Counted from the first letter of the stretch, positions 26,840 to 36,711 are shown. The stretch is 64,000 nucleotides of DNA from Fodinibius salinus (GCF_008124865.1 NZ_VNHY01000002.1:1-64000), one strand, 5' to 3'. Numbers and translations: made by a program. Notes: generated by a model not told the origin, from the letters alone.

Positions 26840-28240
26840 TTATCCTCGAGGCAAGCTAAACCAAAAACGTGTTCCCTTTCCCGATTCACTTTCTACATGA
26901 ATCTCACTATCGTGGGCACTAAGGATACTCTTGACCACGGATAACCCCAGACCCGTACCACCTTTGTCGCGTGAGCGTGCTTTGTCTGTGCGATAAAAAC
27001 GATCAAAAAGCCGGCTGAGATGCTCATCGGAAATACCAATGCCGCTGTCTTCAATAACTATCTCAACGGAATCCTCATTCCGCTCATATCGCAGGTTAAC
27101 ACTACCCTCATTGGTATATTTTATAGCATTGGATATGAGGTTATCAATAACCTGTTCTATTTTTCCGGGATCGCCAATTGCCTTACACGAATGGTCGTCA
27201 ACGTTAAGTGTTATACCTTTATCAGTCGCTCGATCACCATAAAGTTGCTCCATATAATCGGCAATGGGCAACAAATCGAACTCTCGGGTTTCAATAAAAT
27301 ATTCATCGGAATCGTAACGCTGCAGCGTTTTTAAATCTTTAAACAACCGCGTAATACGCTCTGTCTGCTTTTGGGCTGAGCGGATGTACTTCTGTTTTTT
27401 ATCGGTATCAAGATCCTGCAGCTGCAACATTTCAAGCGCAGCCGAAATAGTATGCAACGGATTGCGAATTTCGTGAGTAATATCCGCAAAAAATTGGCGC
27501 TGTTTTTCAGCAAACTGCTTAATCTGTTCAGTATCATCCCGCAGCTTCGAGGCCATCTGGTCCAGCGAATTAGCCAGTGTACCAAATTCATCACCCCGAT
27601 TGATATTAATTTCCCGATTTACATTGCCGTCGGCAATATCCTGTGCGGCATTCTTAATCTGCGTAATAGGCTTGGTGAGATAACGCGACATCCATATACT
27701 CACGATAATGACTAATCCTATAGAAATGAACATCCCGTAATAAATAATCCAGCGGATGGTTTTGATGGGAGCATAAATCTCATCCTTAAGCTGAGCAGCC
27801 TGCAGATATTGCACACTATCAATACCTGAAGAAGAAAGAGCAATATAGCTATTAAGTATTTCGGAGTCGTCCCGCCGGGGAATTAGCGGCAGCCCATTGC
27901 GGGCCTTCAGATTTTCGATAATGCCTGTATCTAACTGATAAGTGTGAATTAAGGTGGTATCCTTCTCATGATAAGTATTTACCTGTCGGCCTGTGGAGTC
28001 ATAGATGGCCAGTTGGTATCCCGATGTACGGGCAGCCTGTTCCAGATGCTTGTCAAACTGCTGGTCAGCAGATAGATTGGACACCGTTACGGCCAGCAAT
28101 CGGGTATCTCGCTCCATTTCGACGCGTCCCTCCTTTAAAAGATAATCCCGGATAAATAGAATAGAGTAACTACTGATAGAGGTAATACCAAAGATCAGCA
28201 GTAAAATAAAGGTCCACGCTAATTTTGATCTTATTCTCAT
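26840..28240 (-). CDS. membrane sensor histidine kinase with HAMP domain
   Basis: This 466-residue inner-membrane kinase has TM1 (about 8-30), an extracytoplasmic sensor of about 130 residues and TM2 (about 163-184). HAMP (about 185-237) follows. HisKA carries His256 in ADITHEIRNPLHT, and the HATPase domain has the N box NLISNAIKYT and G boxes DSGIGIS and GGTGLGLS. It works with the OmpR-type regulator encoded 68 bp upstream on the same strand. The signal is unknown. The adjacent haem operon is a possible but unproven target. Confidence 0.93.
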   Translation of the reverse strand: MRIRSKLAWTFILLLIFGITSISSYSILFIRDYLLKEGRVEMERDTRLLAVTVSNLSADQQFDKHLEQAARTSGYQLAIYDSTGRQVNTYHEKDTTLIHTYQLDTGIIENLKARNGLPLIPRRDDSEILNSYIALSSSGIDSVQYLQAAQLKDEIYAPIKTIRWIIYYGMFISIGLVIIVSIWMSRYLTKPITQIKNAAQDIADGNVNREININRGDEFGTLANSLDQMASKLRDDTEQIKQFAEKQRQFFADITHEIRNPLHTISAALEMLQLQDLDTDKKQKYIRSAQKQTERITRLFKDLKTLQRYDSDEYFIETREFDLLPIADYMEQLYGDRATDKGITLNVDDHSCKAIGDPGKIEQVIDNLISNAIKYTNEGSVNLRYERNEDSVEIVIEDSGIGISDEHLSRLFDRFYRTDKARSRDKGGTGLGLSVVKSILSAHDSEIHVESESGKGTRFWFSLPRG

Positions 28241-28308
28241 AGAACAGAAAGATAGCTAATTGGACTGCTAACCTACTAGTTTAATATTATACCAAGTCTG
28301 TGTCCTGT

Positions 28309-29010
28309 TCACACCTTCACAATTTCGCGATTTAATCCATAGCCAATACCCCGGTATGTTTTGATAACTTCCCCCGCATCACCCATCTTGAGCCGCAGAT
28401 TTTTTACGTGAACATCCACAGTACGATCAAACACAAACTGATCTTCTTCGGTAATATGTTCTAAAATTTCCTGCCGCGTATATACCCGCTTGGGATTCTG
28501 ATAGAGAAGCTCAATAAGAGTATATTCGGTAGAAGTCAGCTCAACCTCTTCGTTATCCACATATAGCTGCTTGGCATCGGTATCCAGATAGGTATCACCA
28601 TACTGTAGCCAGTTTGCCGTCTGCGGATTTTGGCGGCGCAGCAATGATTCAACATGCGCCTTTACCAGATTGAGACTGGCCGGTTTGGGGATATAATCAT
28701 CAGCCCCGAGCTCGAGTCCTTCAATTTCATCCTGCTCTTCGTCTTTGGCCGTCAGGAAGATGACGGGAATATCGTTAAGTACCGGATGTCGGCGAATATG
28801 TTTGCAGATTTCTTTACCATCTACATTGGGCACCATAATATCGAGAATAGCCAGATGAATTTCCCCTGCATACTCGTCGATAATCTCTAGGGCTCGATTA
28901 CCCTCATAAGCGGTAAGTACATTGTAATCATTCATCTCAAGGAAATTAGTCAGCATTTCAGCCGACTCTTCTTCATCCTCAACTAATAATATGCTGTGCT
29001 TGGGTTTCAC
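28309..29010 (-). CDS. OmpR/PhoB-family response regulator
   Basis: This is a 233-residue regulator. The receiver domain has the acidic pair in LLVEDEEES, phospho-acceptor Asp57 in AILDIMVPNVDG, and the conserved Thr/Lys in IFLTAKDE. The C-terminal winged helix (about 135-228) has ELTSTEYTLIELL, TVDVHVKNLRLKMG and IKTYRGIGYGL. The start codon is GTG. It is cotranscribed with the kinase gene that follows. The divergent SDR gene lies 187 bp upstream. Confidence 0.94.
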   Translation of the reverse strand: MKPKHSILLVEDEEESAEMLTNFLEMNDYNVLTAYEGNRALEIIDEYAGEIHLAILDIMVPNVDGKEICKHIRRHPVLNDIPVIFLTAKDEEQDEIEGLELGADDYIPKPASLNLVKAHVESLLRRQNPQTANWLQYGDTYLDTDAKQLYVDNEEVELTSTEYTLIELLYQNPKRVYTRQEILEHITEEDQFVFDRTVDVHVKNLRLKMGDAGEVIKTYRGIGYGLNREIVKV

Positions 29011-29197
29011 TATGATAGACTTTTCTTACAGAATGAGCTAAAAAACAGCATTCAAATCAAAATCGTTGTCATTTAAGATACCAAAGATTACCGAGTTTCT
29101 GAATAGATTACTATTTCAAAATCGCTCTTGTCTTGCTGATGTTGATTCCTCATCTTATGTTCAACTTTAGCATTGATTAATAATTAGCGAATTCCAG

Positions 29198-29992
29198 ATG
29201 TCATTTCAAGATAAAGTAGCCTGGATAACCGGTGCTTCATCAGGCATTGGTGAAGCCCTGGCATATGCCTTACATGATCGGGGTGCTAAACTTATCCTCT
29301 CCTCCCGCCGTAAAAATATATTAGAAGAGGTTAAAGAACAGTGTCCGGGTGATCCTGCGGATGTTACCATTCTTCCGCTGGACTTATCCGAAACTGACAA
29401 ACTTCCGGATAAAGCCCAACAAGCACTCAATATTTATGGTCATATTGATTATTTGTTTAATAATGGAGGGGTAAGCCAACGTTCTAAAGCCATAAATACC
29501 GACGTAGACGTAATGAAAAGAGTGCTGGATATTAATTTTTTGGGATCTGCCGTGTTGGCTAAAGAGGTACTGCCTTCAATGATTGAGCGTAAATCAGGGC
29601 ATATTATCGTCACCAGCAGCGTGGTGGGAAAATTTGGTACGCAACTTCGATCCAGCTATGCGGCCTCTAAACATGCTCTGCACGGTTACTTTGATTCCCT
29701 TCGTCAAGAAGTGTTTAATAAAAATATCAGTATCTCCTTGGTTTGTCCCGGATTTATAAAAACAAATGTTACCAAAAACGCTCTTGAGGGAAACGGGGAA
29801 AAACATCAAAAAATGGGCAAAGGGCAACAAAACGGTATGACCCCCGCACAATTTGCAGAAAAACTACTCCCAAAAATCGCCAAAGGAAAAGAAGAAATTT
29901 ATATTGGCGGAATGGAAATTATGGGTATTTATTTCCAACGATTTGTGCCTTCGCTTTTTCACAAGATACTGCGCAAGATTGACGTCACTTAA
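29198..29992 (+). CDS. short-chain dehydrogenase/reductase
   Basis: This 264-residue NAD(P)-dependent SDR has the cofactor motif VAWITGASSGIGEALA, the NNGG motif in LFNNGGVSQRS, and the catalytic Ser and Tyr-x3-Lys in TSSVVGKFGTQLRSSYAASKHAL. The C-terminal part, with IYIGGMEIMGIYFQRFVPSLFHKIL, is hydrophobic and resembles the DHRS7B-like subgroup that works near membranes. The substrate is unknown. It stands alone. Confidence 0.88.
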   Translation: MSFQDKVAWITGASSGIGEALAYALHDRGAKLILSSRRKNILEEVKEQCPGDPADVTILPLDLSETDKLPDKAQQALNIYGHIDYLFNNGGVSQRSKAINTDVDVMKRVLDINFLGSAVLAKEVLPSMIERKSGHIIVTSSVVGKFGTQLRSSYAASKHALHGYFDSLRQEVFNKNISISLVCPGFIKTNVTKNALEGNGEKHQKMGKGQQNGMTPAQFAEKLLPKIAKGKEEIYIGGMEIMGIYFQRFVPSLFHKILRKIDVT

Positions 29993-30056
29993 CAGCTTTT
30001 AAATCACAGAAATTTCCAGAGTATAAAACCCATTCTCTATCATATCTGCGGTTTAG

Positions 30057-30977
30057 TCACCCCAGTCGTTTGCGTTTATTTAAATAGGCCAGCAGTGCCA
30101 GATCAAATTCACTTTGCGTATCTAACGACTCAAAATCAATCTGGAATTCGCTGCACGCCATCTTAAAACGATGCGTTAGCTCTTCTACTTTCTTTTTATA
30201 GTCTTTTCTAATTTGCGCCGGCATTACCTCTATATTTTCACCGGATTCCATATCCTGCATCATAATGCGATGGTCCTGAAAGTCGAGGTCACGTTCACTT
30301 TGTTGTTCAAGCACATTAAAAAGTAATACCTCATGTTTTCGGTGCCGTAGGTGCTTTAGGGATGATATTAGCTGATCGTGCTCATCCACATTTTCAAACA
30401 GATCCGTAAGTACCACCACTAGGCTGCGATGATTGAGCCGCTCGGCTACTTCGTGAATAACTTTTGCCGTAGCCGTTTTTCGCTGCTCTTGTTCCTGTTG
30501 TTCCTCTTCTTCGAGTAATTGTTCAAACTCAGAAAAAAGCAGTCGCAAATGTGAATACGACGACTTTGCCGGAAAGAAATGGTTAATTTCCTCATTAAAC
30601 GTAATGAGTCCACAGGCATCGCGCTGGCGGTTCATCAAATACATCAGAGCCGAACCAAAATGGATAGCATAACGCAATTTTGACCAGGGACTAAAATATT
30701 TGTAAAACATCGAGCTGCTGGTATCAAGTAAAATATAGCAGCGTAGGTTCGTCTCTTCCTCGTATTTCTTCACAAAAAGCCGCTCACTCTTGGCATACAC
30801 CTTCCAGTCGATATGCTTGATCTCATCACCCGGATTATACGGACGGTGTTCGGCAAACTCTACGCTAAATCCATGATGAGGACTTTTGTGCAGTCCCGAG
30901 ATAAATCCCTCGACAATTTTTCGGGCCCGAAGTTCCAGCGGAGCAAGTTGTGATAACAGTTCGTGGTCTAAAAGCAT
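30057..30977 (-). CDS. DUF58 domain protein (vWA-like)
   Basis: This 306-residue cytosolic protein has the DUF58 signature RPYNPGDEIKHIDWKVYAKSE followed by a von Willebrand A-like segment. The MIDAS-type motif DTSSSM lies in CYILLDTSSSMFYKY. DUF58 proteins normally sit next to a MoxR AAA ATPase; none is visible here, so this is a solitary copy. A Gln/Glu-rich stretch (about 150-165) interrupts the domain. The role is unknown, possibly in chaperone-like assembly. Confidence 0.88.
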   Translation of the reverse strand: MLLDHELLSQLAPLELRARKIVEGFISGLHKSPHHGFSVEFAEHRPYNPGDEIKHIDWKVYAKSERLFVKKYEEETNLRCYILLDTSSSMFYKYFSPWSKLRYAIHFGSALMYLMNRQRDACGLITFNEEINHFFPAKSSYSHLRLLFSEFEQLLEEEEQQEQEQRKTATAKVIHEVAERLNHRSLVVVLTDLFENVDEHDQLISSLKHLRHRKHEVLLFNVLEQQSERDLDFQDHRIMMQDMESGENIEVMPAQIRKDYKKKVEELTHRFKMACSEFQIDFESLDTQSEFDLALLAYLNKRKRLG

Positions 30978-31109
30978 AGTAATTACCTTTAAAATTGAAC
31001 CTACAAAACTAACACTCTTTTGCCTAATAGTTTATTCTTTGCTACAAATGATTATCTTTATCATTCATAATCTAAACCGTAATCCATTACCTACAAGCCA
31101 TATTCGTAA

Positions 31110-32009
31110 ATGGGACAAGTCATAACATCCGCAGATCAACTTGATTTTACAGCCCAAGATATTCCTTCAATGCCCCTGCCTACCGATGTGCTGATGGTTC
31201 GGCCACTTCACTATTCTGTTGATTATGTCATCAACCCACACATGGCCGATCAGGTTGGCAAAGTAGATAAGATCGTAGCCAACAATGAATGGGAGCTTGT
31301 TCGTTCTCTTTTTGAACAGGTAGGCCTTAACGTAAATATTATTGAAGACCAGAATGGACTGCCTGACATGGTGTTCTGTGCCAACCAAAGCTTGCCCTAT
31401 ATTGATGAAGACGGCAAGCAACATGTTTTTATGAGCATTATGCATGCTGACCAGCGCAAAGAGGAAGTACCTTATATAGAACAGTGGTACCGCCAGCATG
31501 GCTACGAAATGCACTACCTAGACGAAGATAAAATTAGTGATTTTGAAGGCTGTGGTGATGCTATCTGGCACACCGGCAGGCGCTTGCTATGGGGTGGCTA
31601 TGGCTATCGATCCTCGCTGGAAGCTTATGAAACTATTTCAGAAACTTTTGATATCCCCATTATTGCACTAGAACTGGTTGACGAGTCCTTTTACCATCTT
31701 GATACCTGCCTGTGCATATTGGATAAAAATACTGCCCTTATTTATCCCGATGCCTTTACTCAACAGGGACTTGCAATGATTAATCAGATGTTCGATACAA
31801 TTATCAAAGCATCAAAATACGAGGCCGAAGAACTGTTTGCCTGTAATGCTTCTTGCCCCGACGGACGCAACGTGATTATCCAGCAGGGTTGTACCGACGT
31901 AAATAAAAACCTTCGTGATAATGGGTTTTCTGTGCACGAAGTAAGTACCTATGAATTTCTTAAAAGCGGCGGCAGTGTATTCTGCATGAAAATGTTACTA
32001 TGGTCATAA
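31110..32009 (+). CDS. arginine deiminase-related (DDAH/amidinotransferase-fold) hydrolase
   Basis: This is a 299-residue enzyme of the guanidino-group modifying superfamily. It has MVFCANQSLPY near the substrate-binding Asp, FEGCGDAIW, the catalytic His in FYHLDTCLCIL, and the C-terminal nucleophile Cys in KSGGSVFCMKM. Family members hydrolyse arginine, methylarginine or citrulline-like compounds. Which one applies here cannot be decided. It is transcribed alone, 86 bp before the acylase gene. A 27-bp stretch of it recurs upstream of hemH. Confidence 0.83.
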   Translation: MGQVITSADQLDFTAQDIPSMPLPTDVLMVRPLHYSVDYVINPHMADQVGKVDKIVANNEWELVRSLFEQVGLNVNIIEDQNGLPDMVFCANQSLPYIDEDGKQHVFMSIMHADQRKEEVPYIEQWYRQHGYEMHYLDEDKISDFEGCGDAIWHTGRRLLWGGYGYRSSLEAYETISETFDIPIIALELVDESFYHLDTCLCILDKNTALIYPDAFTQQGLAMINQMFDTIIKASKYEAEELFACNASCPDGRNVIIQQGCTDVNKNLRDNGFSVHEVSTYEFLKSGGSVFCMKMLLWS

Positions 32010-32095
32010 AAACAAGCATTAGATCGTGGGTTTTAAAGCATTGAGCAGCTGATAGTAAATTATAATCCACTGATCATAAATCAATAATAACTGGG

Positions 32096-34525
32096 ATGGG
32101 GAAAAAATATTTTCGGCTGTTGATTGCAGCCCTTACAACAATAGCACTTTTTGTTTTATTATCCATTCCGCTGGGTCCGGCTCCACCGATGGGTGCCTTT
32201 TGGAATCCCCAGAGCGGATTCTGGGCCAATGCCCAAACAAATAAGTTTGCCAGCCAGAATATTTCGCTAGATGATGAAACCCTGTCCGATACCGTAGGCG
32301 TTTATTTTGACCAACACCAGATTCCCCACATTTTCGCTTCCAACAACCGCGATCTCTACTTCGCACAGGGATATATTACCGCCCGAGATCGCTTATGGCA
32401 AATGGAACTACAAACACGTGCTGCTGCCGGTCGTCTTTCCGAAATTTTAGGATCACGCACCCTCCAATTTGATCGATATCGACGCCATATTGGTATGGGC
32501 TATGCCGCCGAACAAGCTCTTGAGGGATTATTGGGAAATCCCCGGACCGCTAAAGCTGTTAAAGCATACGCCGCGGGCGTCAACGCTTGGATTGACCAAT
32601 TGCAACCCCAGGAATATCCACTGGAATACAAATTTTTAAATCACCATCCCGAGAGCTGGACACCGCTAAAAACTGCTCTTTTGCTTAAAAATATGACCTA
32701 CACGCTGGCCGGTCGCAATTCTGATCTGCGAATGAGTAATACGCGGGCCGTCTTCGGTGATGACTTTATAAAGCAGATACTCGATTTAGAACATCCGTTA
32801 ACGGATCCCATCATCCCCAAAAGCAAAAAATGGGATTTTGCATCACAGGCCCCTCAAAAGCCTGAAGATACATTTACTCCTTCCATTGTTGATACGGTAA
32901 CTCCCTTTCAACCAGATCCCCAAAACGGAAGCAACAACTGGGCAGTTAGTGGATCCAAAACAGCTAATGGTTATCCCATTTTATCAAACGATCCCCATCT
33001 TAATATGACCTTGCCTTCCATCTGGTATGCTGTGCAGCTGCACAGTCCAGACCAAAATGTGATGGGAGTCTCTCTACCGGGCGCACCGGCAATCATTATC
33101 GGTTTTAATGAAGATGCCGCTTGGGGTACCACAAATGTTGGAGCCGATGTATGGGATTGGTATGAAATCACATTTCGCGATTCAACCTTCGGGGAATATA
33201 AATATGACGGTAAATGGCAATCTACGAAAAAACGAATTGAAAAAATTAAGGTAAAAGGGCAGCCAACCGTTACAGATACAGTAGTTTATACTCATCATGG
33301 TCCGGTGGTACAAACTTCTGGTGAGGAATCAATGCGTTCCGACATCCCAAAATATCATGCGATGCAATGGATTGCTTATAAGAAATCTAATGAGCTTCGC
33401 TACTTTCTGGATATTAATAAAGCCGAAAACTACAAGGATTATCGTCAAGCTATCCGCCATTATGAAAGCCCAGCACAGAACTGGGTATTTGCCGACAGTT
33501 CCAATATCGCACTTACTGTTGCAGGGAAATATCCGCTCAAGTGGAATGAACAAGGGCGTTTTATTGGTGATGGTTCTAACCCCAAATACGACTGGCAAGG
33601 TTGGATCCCATTTGAACAAATCCCCTATGTCAAAAACCCTGATCGCGGCTTTGTAAGTTCAGCCAACCAAACCCCTACTGATTCCACCTACCCGTATTAT
33701 TTGGATAGTAATTTTGCCCCCTATGAACGCGGACATCGCATTAACAAACGGTTGGCAGCGATGGATAACATCACGCCCAAGGATATGCAACACCTACAGA
33801 TGGATGTTTTCAGTAATCACGCCAAGAATGTATTACCAACACTGTTACAATATTTAAATACTGATACCTTATCCCAGCTTCACAAAAAAGCGAAAGGAAA
33901 ACTTGCAGACTGGCGATACGACAATAAAGGAGAACTCATTGCTCCATCTATTTTTGACTACTGGTGGGATGAACTCTACGAAGCAATATGGAATGATGAA
34001 TACTCAAAAACAGATGTCCCCCTTGAATGGCCCAGCCGAGACCAACTGGCAACATTTATACATAACAACCCAACCAGCCAATGGTACGACAACATAAATA
34101 CACCAGAAAAAGAAACGCTTGAGGAGTTGATTAATCAATCTTTTAACCAAGCAATAGTAGCTCTGCAAAACAAATACGGTAATATGGGCAACAACTGGCA
34201 ATGGGGATATGTTAACGATACAGATATAGGACATGTCGGTCGCTTACCCGGCCTGGGCCGCAAGGATGTATTCACCGGCGGTGGAGCAGAATCAATAAAT
34301 GCCGTACGTGGCAGTCACGGTCCCTCTTGGCGTATGGTTGTACAATTGGGGCCTAAGATAAAAGGATGGGGCATTTATCCGGGCGGGCAGTCTGGTAATC
34401 CCGGCTCAAAATATTATGACAATATGGTTGATGAGTGGCAAAACGGAGATCTGTTTCCGCTTTGGTTCATGCAACAACCCCCTGTACCGGCCGACTCTCT
34501 GCACTATACCATCACCCTAAATTAA
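32096..34525 (+). CDS. penicillin acylase-family N-terminal nucleophile amidohydrolase
   Basis: This is an 809-residue exported enzyme. The N-terminal hydrophobic segment (about 6-26) is a signal peptide or anchor. The alpha-chain region has YFAQGYITARDRLWQMELQTRAAAGRLSE, given here as a landmark only in part. The autoprocessing site is Gly278/Ser279 in NGSNNWAVSGSKT, where Ser279 becomes the N-terminal nucleophile of the beta chain. Members cleave beta-lactam side chains or acyl-homoserine lactones; the substrate here is unknown. The small membrane gene follows after 6 bp. Confidence 0.9.
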   Translation: MGKKYFRLLIAALTTIALFVLLSIPLGPAPPMGAFWNPQSGFWANAQTNKFASQNISLDDETLSDTVGVYFDQHQIPHIFASNNRDLYFAQGYITARDRLWQMELQTRAAAGRLSEILGSRTLQFDRYRRHIGMGYAAEQALEGLLGNPRTAKAVKAYAAGVNAWIDQLQPQEYPLEYKFLNHHPESWTPLKTALLLKNMTYTLAGRNSDLRMSNTRAVFGDDFIKQILDLEHPLTDPIIPKSKKWDFASQAPQKPEDTFTPSIVDTVTPFQPDPQNGSNNWAVSGSKTANGYPILSNDPHLNMTLPSIWYAVQLHSPDQNVMGVSLPGAPAIIIGFNEDAAWGTTNVGADVWDWYEITFRDSTFGEYKYDGKWQSTKKRIEKIKVKGQPTVTDTVVYTHHGPVVQTSGEESMRSDIPKYHAMQWIAYKKSNELRYFLDINKAENYKDYRQAIRHYESPAQNWVFADSSNIALTVAGKYPLKWNEQGRFIGDGSNPKYDWQGWIPFEQIPYVKNPDRGFVSSANQTPTDSTYPYYLDSNFAPYERGHRINKRLAAMDNITPKDMQHLQMDVFSNHAKNVLPTLLQYLNTDTLSQLHKKAKGKLADWRYDNKGELIAPSIFDYWWDELYEAIWNDEYSKTDVPLEWPSRDQLATFIHNNPTSQWYDNINTPEKETLEELINQSFNQAIVALQNKYGNMGNNWQWGYVNDTDIGHVGRLPGLGRKDVFTGGGAESINAVRGSHGPSWRMVVQLGPKIKGWGIYPGGQSGNPGSKYYDNMVDEWQNGDLFPLWFMQQPPVPADSLHYTITLN

Positions 34526-34531
34526 TCAATT

Positions 34532-34885
34532 ATGTTTTTAGCACTTTTACTTGCCCTTACAGCTTGGTTGCTGGGTCTTGTCTTTCCTTGGTGGTCGCTC
34601 GCTATTCCCGGCCTGATACTAGGCGGGCGACTCGGAAAATCAGGGACACATGCTTTTGGTTATGGCTTTTTAGGCATTGGCGGACTCTGGTTTCTGCTGA
34701 CACTCACCACACACATTAGTAATAATGGCATTTTAACAGAACGTATCGCCAATCTGTTTAGCCTACCCCATCCGTGGCTTGTCATCCTCATTACTGTTCT
34801 TATTGGTGGACTGGCCGGCGGATTTACAACATTAACCGGCTATCTTTTTTCCGATACGTTTTTAGGCAAAAAAACAAATCAGTAA
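34532..34885 (+). CDS. small polytopic membrane protein
   Basis: This 117-residue protein has about four hydrophobic helices (about 2-14, 19-33, 40-62, 80-105) rich in Gly and Leu. I recognise no family. It starts 6 bp after the acylase stop, so it is very likely cotranscribed. Its job is unknown. Confidence 0.7.
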   Translation: MFLALLLALTAWLLGLVFPWWSLAIPGLILGGRLGKSGTHAFGYGFLGIGGLWFLLTLTTHISNNGILTERIANLFSLPHPWLVILITVLIGGLAGGFTTLTGYLFSDTFLGKKTNQ

Positions 34886-34954
34886 ATAGGATAATTACCT
34901 TATCATTTAGCGATTTATAGTTGTGGCTTGTCCACTAACTGTGATAGAAATCTT

Positions 34955-35155
34955 ATGCGACAACAAAACACCACTTCCGCTGAATACCACTGCGCATACT
35001 GCGGCGAACGTAACCGCACCTTCGTGGATCCCTCGCAGGGCGATACCCAAACCTATATTGAAGACTGCCAGGTTTGTTGTCGCCCCAACAAACTCTCGGT
35101 TTCATATGACAAATGGAATGAAAAATTTATTATTCAGAGCCGGCAATCCCAGTAA
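34955..35155 (+). CDS. CPXCG-motif cysteine-rich zinc-ribbon protein
   Basis: This 66-residue protein starts at the ATG at 34955; a TTG 27 bases upstream would lengthen it. Two Cys pairs, HCAYCGERN and CQVCCRPN, form a zinc-ribbon-like knuckle, and the segment FVDPSQGDTQTYIEDCQVCC fits the CPXCG family. The role is unknown. It is the last gene before the carA leader. Confidence 0.85.
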   Translation: MRQQNTTSAEYHCAYCGERNRTFVDPSQGDTQTYIEDCQVCCRPNKLSVSYDKWNEKFIIQSRQSQ

Positions 35156-35211
35156 CTAAATTTATCCCAAAAAAACCGTTGAAAATAGAAATCTGTATTT
35201 GTATTTTTGTA

Positions 35212-35219
35212 TAGTTTTG
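35212..35219 (+). promoter_or_regulatory. candidate -7 element (TAGTTTTG) of the carA leader
   Basis: TAGTTTTG fits the Bacteroidota TAnnTTTG element and lies about 250 bp upstream of carA. The spacing to any TTTG-like -33 element is poor, so this is tentative. Confidence 0.35.
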
Positions 35220-35252
35220 CGCTGGAATTGGGCCGGCACTACATACACAATA

Positions 35253-35309
35253 ATGATGGACAACAAATCTTCAACATTTGATATACAACGAAGCGTCCGT
35301 TACAGCTGA
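35253..35309 (+). CDS. possible 18-codon leader peptide upstream of carA
   Basis: A short frame (MMDNKSSTF..., stop TGA at 35307) lies between the candidate promoter and the leader terminator. Two of its last six sense codons are Arg (CGA, CGT), which would suit sensing of charged arginyl-tRNA for a carbamoyl-phosphate gene. The gap 35156-35464 holds no other credible gene. Translation is unproven. Confidence 0.25.
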   Translation: MMDNKSSTFDIQRSVRYS

Positions 35310-35388
35310 CGGCAGAACACACTGCCCGCAAAAAAAGAATGCATTATCTGCCTGGCATCAGATACAGCGCACCTCATTCCCTTTTCTG

Positions 35389-35423
35389 AAATCCGACACC
35401 TATTTTGTTGTCGGATTTTTTTT
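35389..35423 (+). terminator. intrinsic terminator in the carA leader (attenuator candidate)
   Basis: A perfect 10-bp stem (AAATCCGACA / TGTCGGATTT, loop 10 nt) ends in a run of eight T and lies 41 bp before the carA start codon. It could end the upstream transcript or act as an attenuator of carAB. Confidence 0.85.
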
Positions 35424-35464
35424 ATATCTAATCTCGAACCCCTCAAACTACGACCTCCTTTAAC

Positions 35465-36583
35465 ATGTCTCAATATCCAAGAGATAAAGCTATTATTGCA
35501 CTATCTGACGGTACTGTAGAACACGGTTTTGCTATCGGCAAAAAGGGTACTACCGGCGGCGAACTCTGCTTTAATACCAGCATGGTGGGCTATCAAGAAA
35601 TTTTTACTGATCCCAGCTACTATGGACAGCTCATGATGATGACCTACCCTCATATCGGAAATTATGGTACCATGAGCCGCGATGATGAAGCCCGAAATGT
35701 AATGATTGCCGGACTGATTGTTCGTTCTTTTTCATGGGAACACAGCAATTCCCAAGCCGACGGCAACCTGCAAGAATACCTAGAGCAGCACGAAGTTGTT
35801 GGCATCAGCGGCGTAGATACGCGCAAGCTTGTCCGCCACATCCGATCCAAAGGTGTAATGAATGCCGTCATCTCATCCACCGAACTTGACGAAGATAAGC
35901 TGGTGGAAAAAGCTAAAAACTGGGATGATATGGAGGGGCTCGAGCTTGCCACAGAAGTAACACGGCAAGAACCCAATACCGTACACAGCGATGGTCCGTT
36001 TAAAATAGCCGCCTTCGACTACGGTATTAAACAAAGTATTATCGATAATTTTGTAGATCGGGGATGCTCCCTCCGAATCTTTCCTGCTAAAGGAGATTTT
36101 GAAGAAGAACTAGAACAGTGGGATCCCGATGGGTTCTTTTTTAGCAATGGTCCCGGAGATCCCAATGCTACCAGTGAATACGCGCTGGAAGTCGTAAATT
36201 ATGCTAAAAATACTGGCAAGCCCATCTTCGGCATCTGCCTGGGCCATCAGCTGATGGCGCTTTCAGAAGGAATCTCAACAAAGAAAATGTATGTAGGTCA
36301 CCGCGGTGCTAACCATCCCGTAAAAAATTTAGAAACCGGGCTGGTAGAAATTACTACACAAAATCATGGTTTTGCAGTTGATGAAGAAGATCTGGATGAG
36401 TCCAAAGTGGAAGTTACGCACCTGAATTTAAATGATGATACCATCGAAGGACTGCAGTTTAAAAATTTCCCGGGCATGTCGGTACAATATCACCCCGAAG
36501 CATCACCCGGTCCGCACGACTCGCGATATCTTTTTGATCAGTTCTTGGATATGATAAAAGAAGAAAAGAAAGAGCTGACGTAA
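35465..36583 (+). CDS. carA: carbamoyl-phosphate synthase small subunit
   Basis: CarA is the glutaminase subunit that supplies ammonia to CarB for arginine and pyrimidine synthesis. The 372-residue protein has the N-terminal CPSase domain (DGTVEHGFAIG, then VGYQEIFTDPSYYGQ) and a class I amidotransferase domain. The nucleophile Cys lies in GKPIFGICLGHQLMAL and the His/Glu pair in VQYHPEASPGPHD. carB follows after 128 bp that contain a large hairpin. Confidence 0.96.
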   Translation: MSQYPRDKAIIALSDGTVEHGFAIGKKGTTGGELCFNTSMVGYQEIFTDPSYYGQLMMMTYPHIGNYGTMSRDDEARNVMIAGLIVRSFSWEHSNSQADGNLQEYLEQHEVVGISGVDTRKLVRHIRSKGVMNAVISSTELDEDKLVEKAKNWDDMEGLELATEVTRQEPNTVHSDGPFKIAAFDYGIKQSIIDNFVDRGCSLRIFPAKGDFEEELEQWDPDGFFFSNGPGDPNATSEYALEVVNYAKNTGKPIFGICLGHQLMALSEGISTKKMYVGHRGANHPVKNLETGLVEITTQNHGFAVDEEDLDESKVEVTHLNLNDDTIEGLQFKNFPGMSVQYHPEASPGPHDSRYLFDQFLDMIKEEKKELT

Positions 36584-36597
36584 CAGATTGCAGCCTA

Positions 36598-36652
36598 AGC
36601 GCAGTTCGGCAAATGAAGTCCAAGGCATATTTGGCTTCACTTTCGTTGCGCT
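36598..36652. repeat. 55-bp REP-like hairpin between carA and carB
   Basis: Outer arms AGCGCA / TGCGCT enclose an inner near-palindrome (GAAGTCCAA, then TTTGGCTTC with one mismatch). It has no U-tract, so it may process or stabilise the mRNA, and it looks like an intergenic repeat. Confidence 0.55.
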
Positions 36653-36711
36653 CAATGTGCTTATACTTAATGAATATAAATTTTGAAGACCAAAAATTAG
36701 CTTAATATAGA

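Noticed and set aside
35278-35463. 61-codon frame in the carA leader
   Set aside because: It spans the intrinsic terminator and has no family resemblance.
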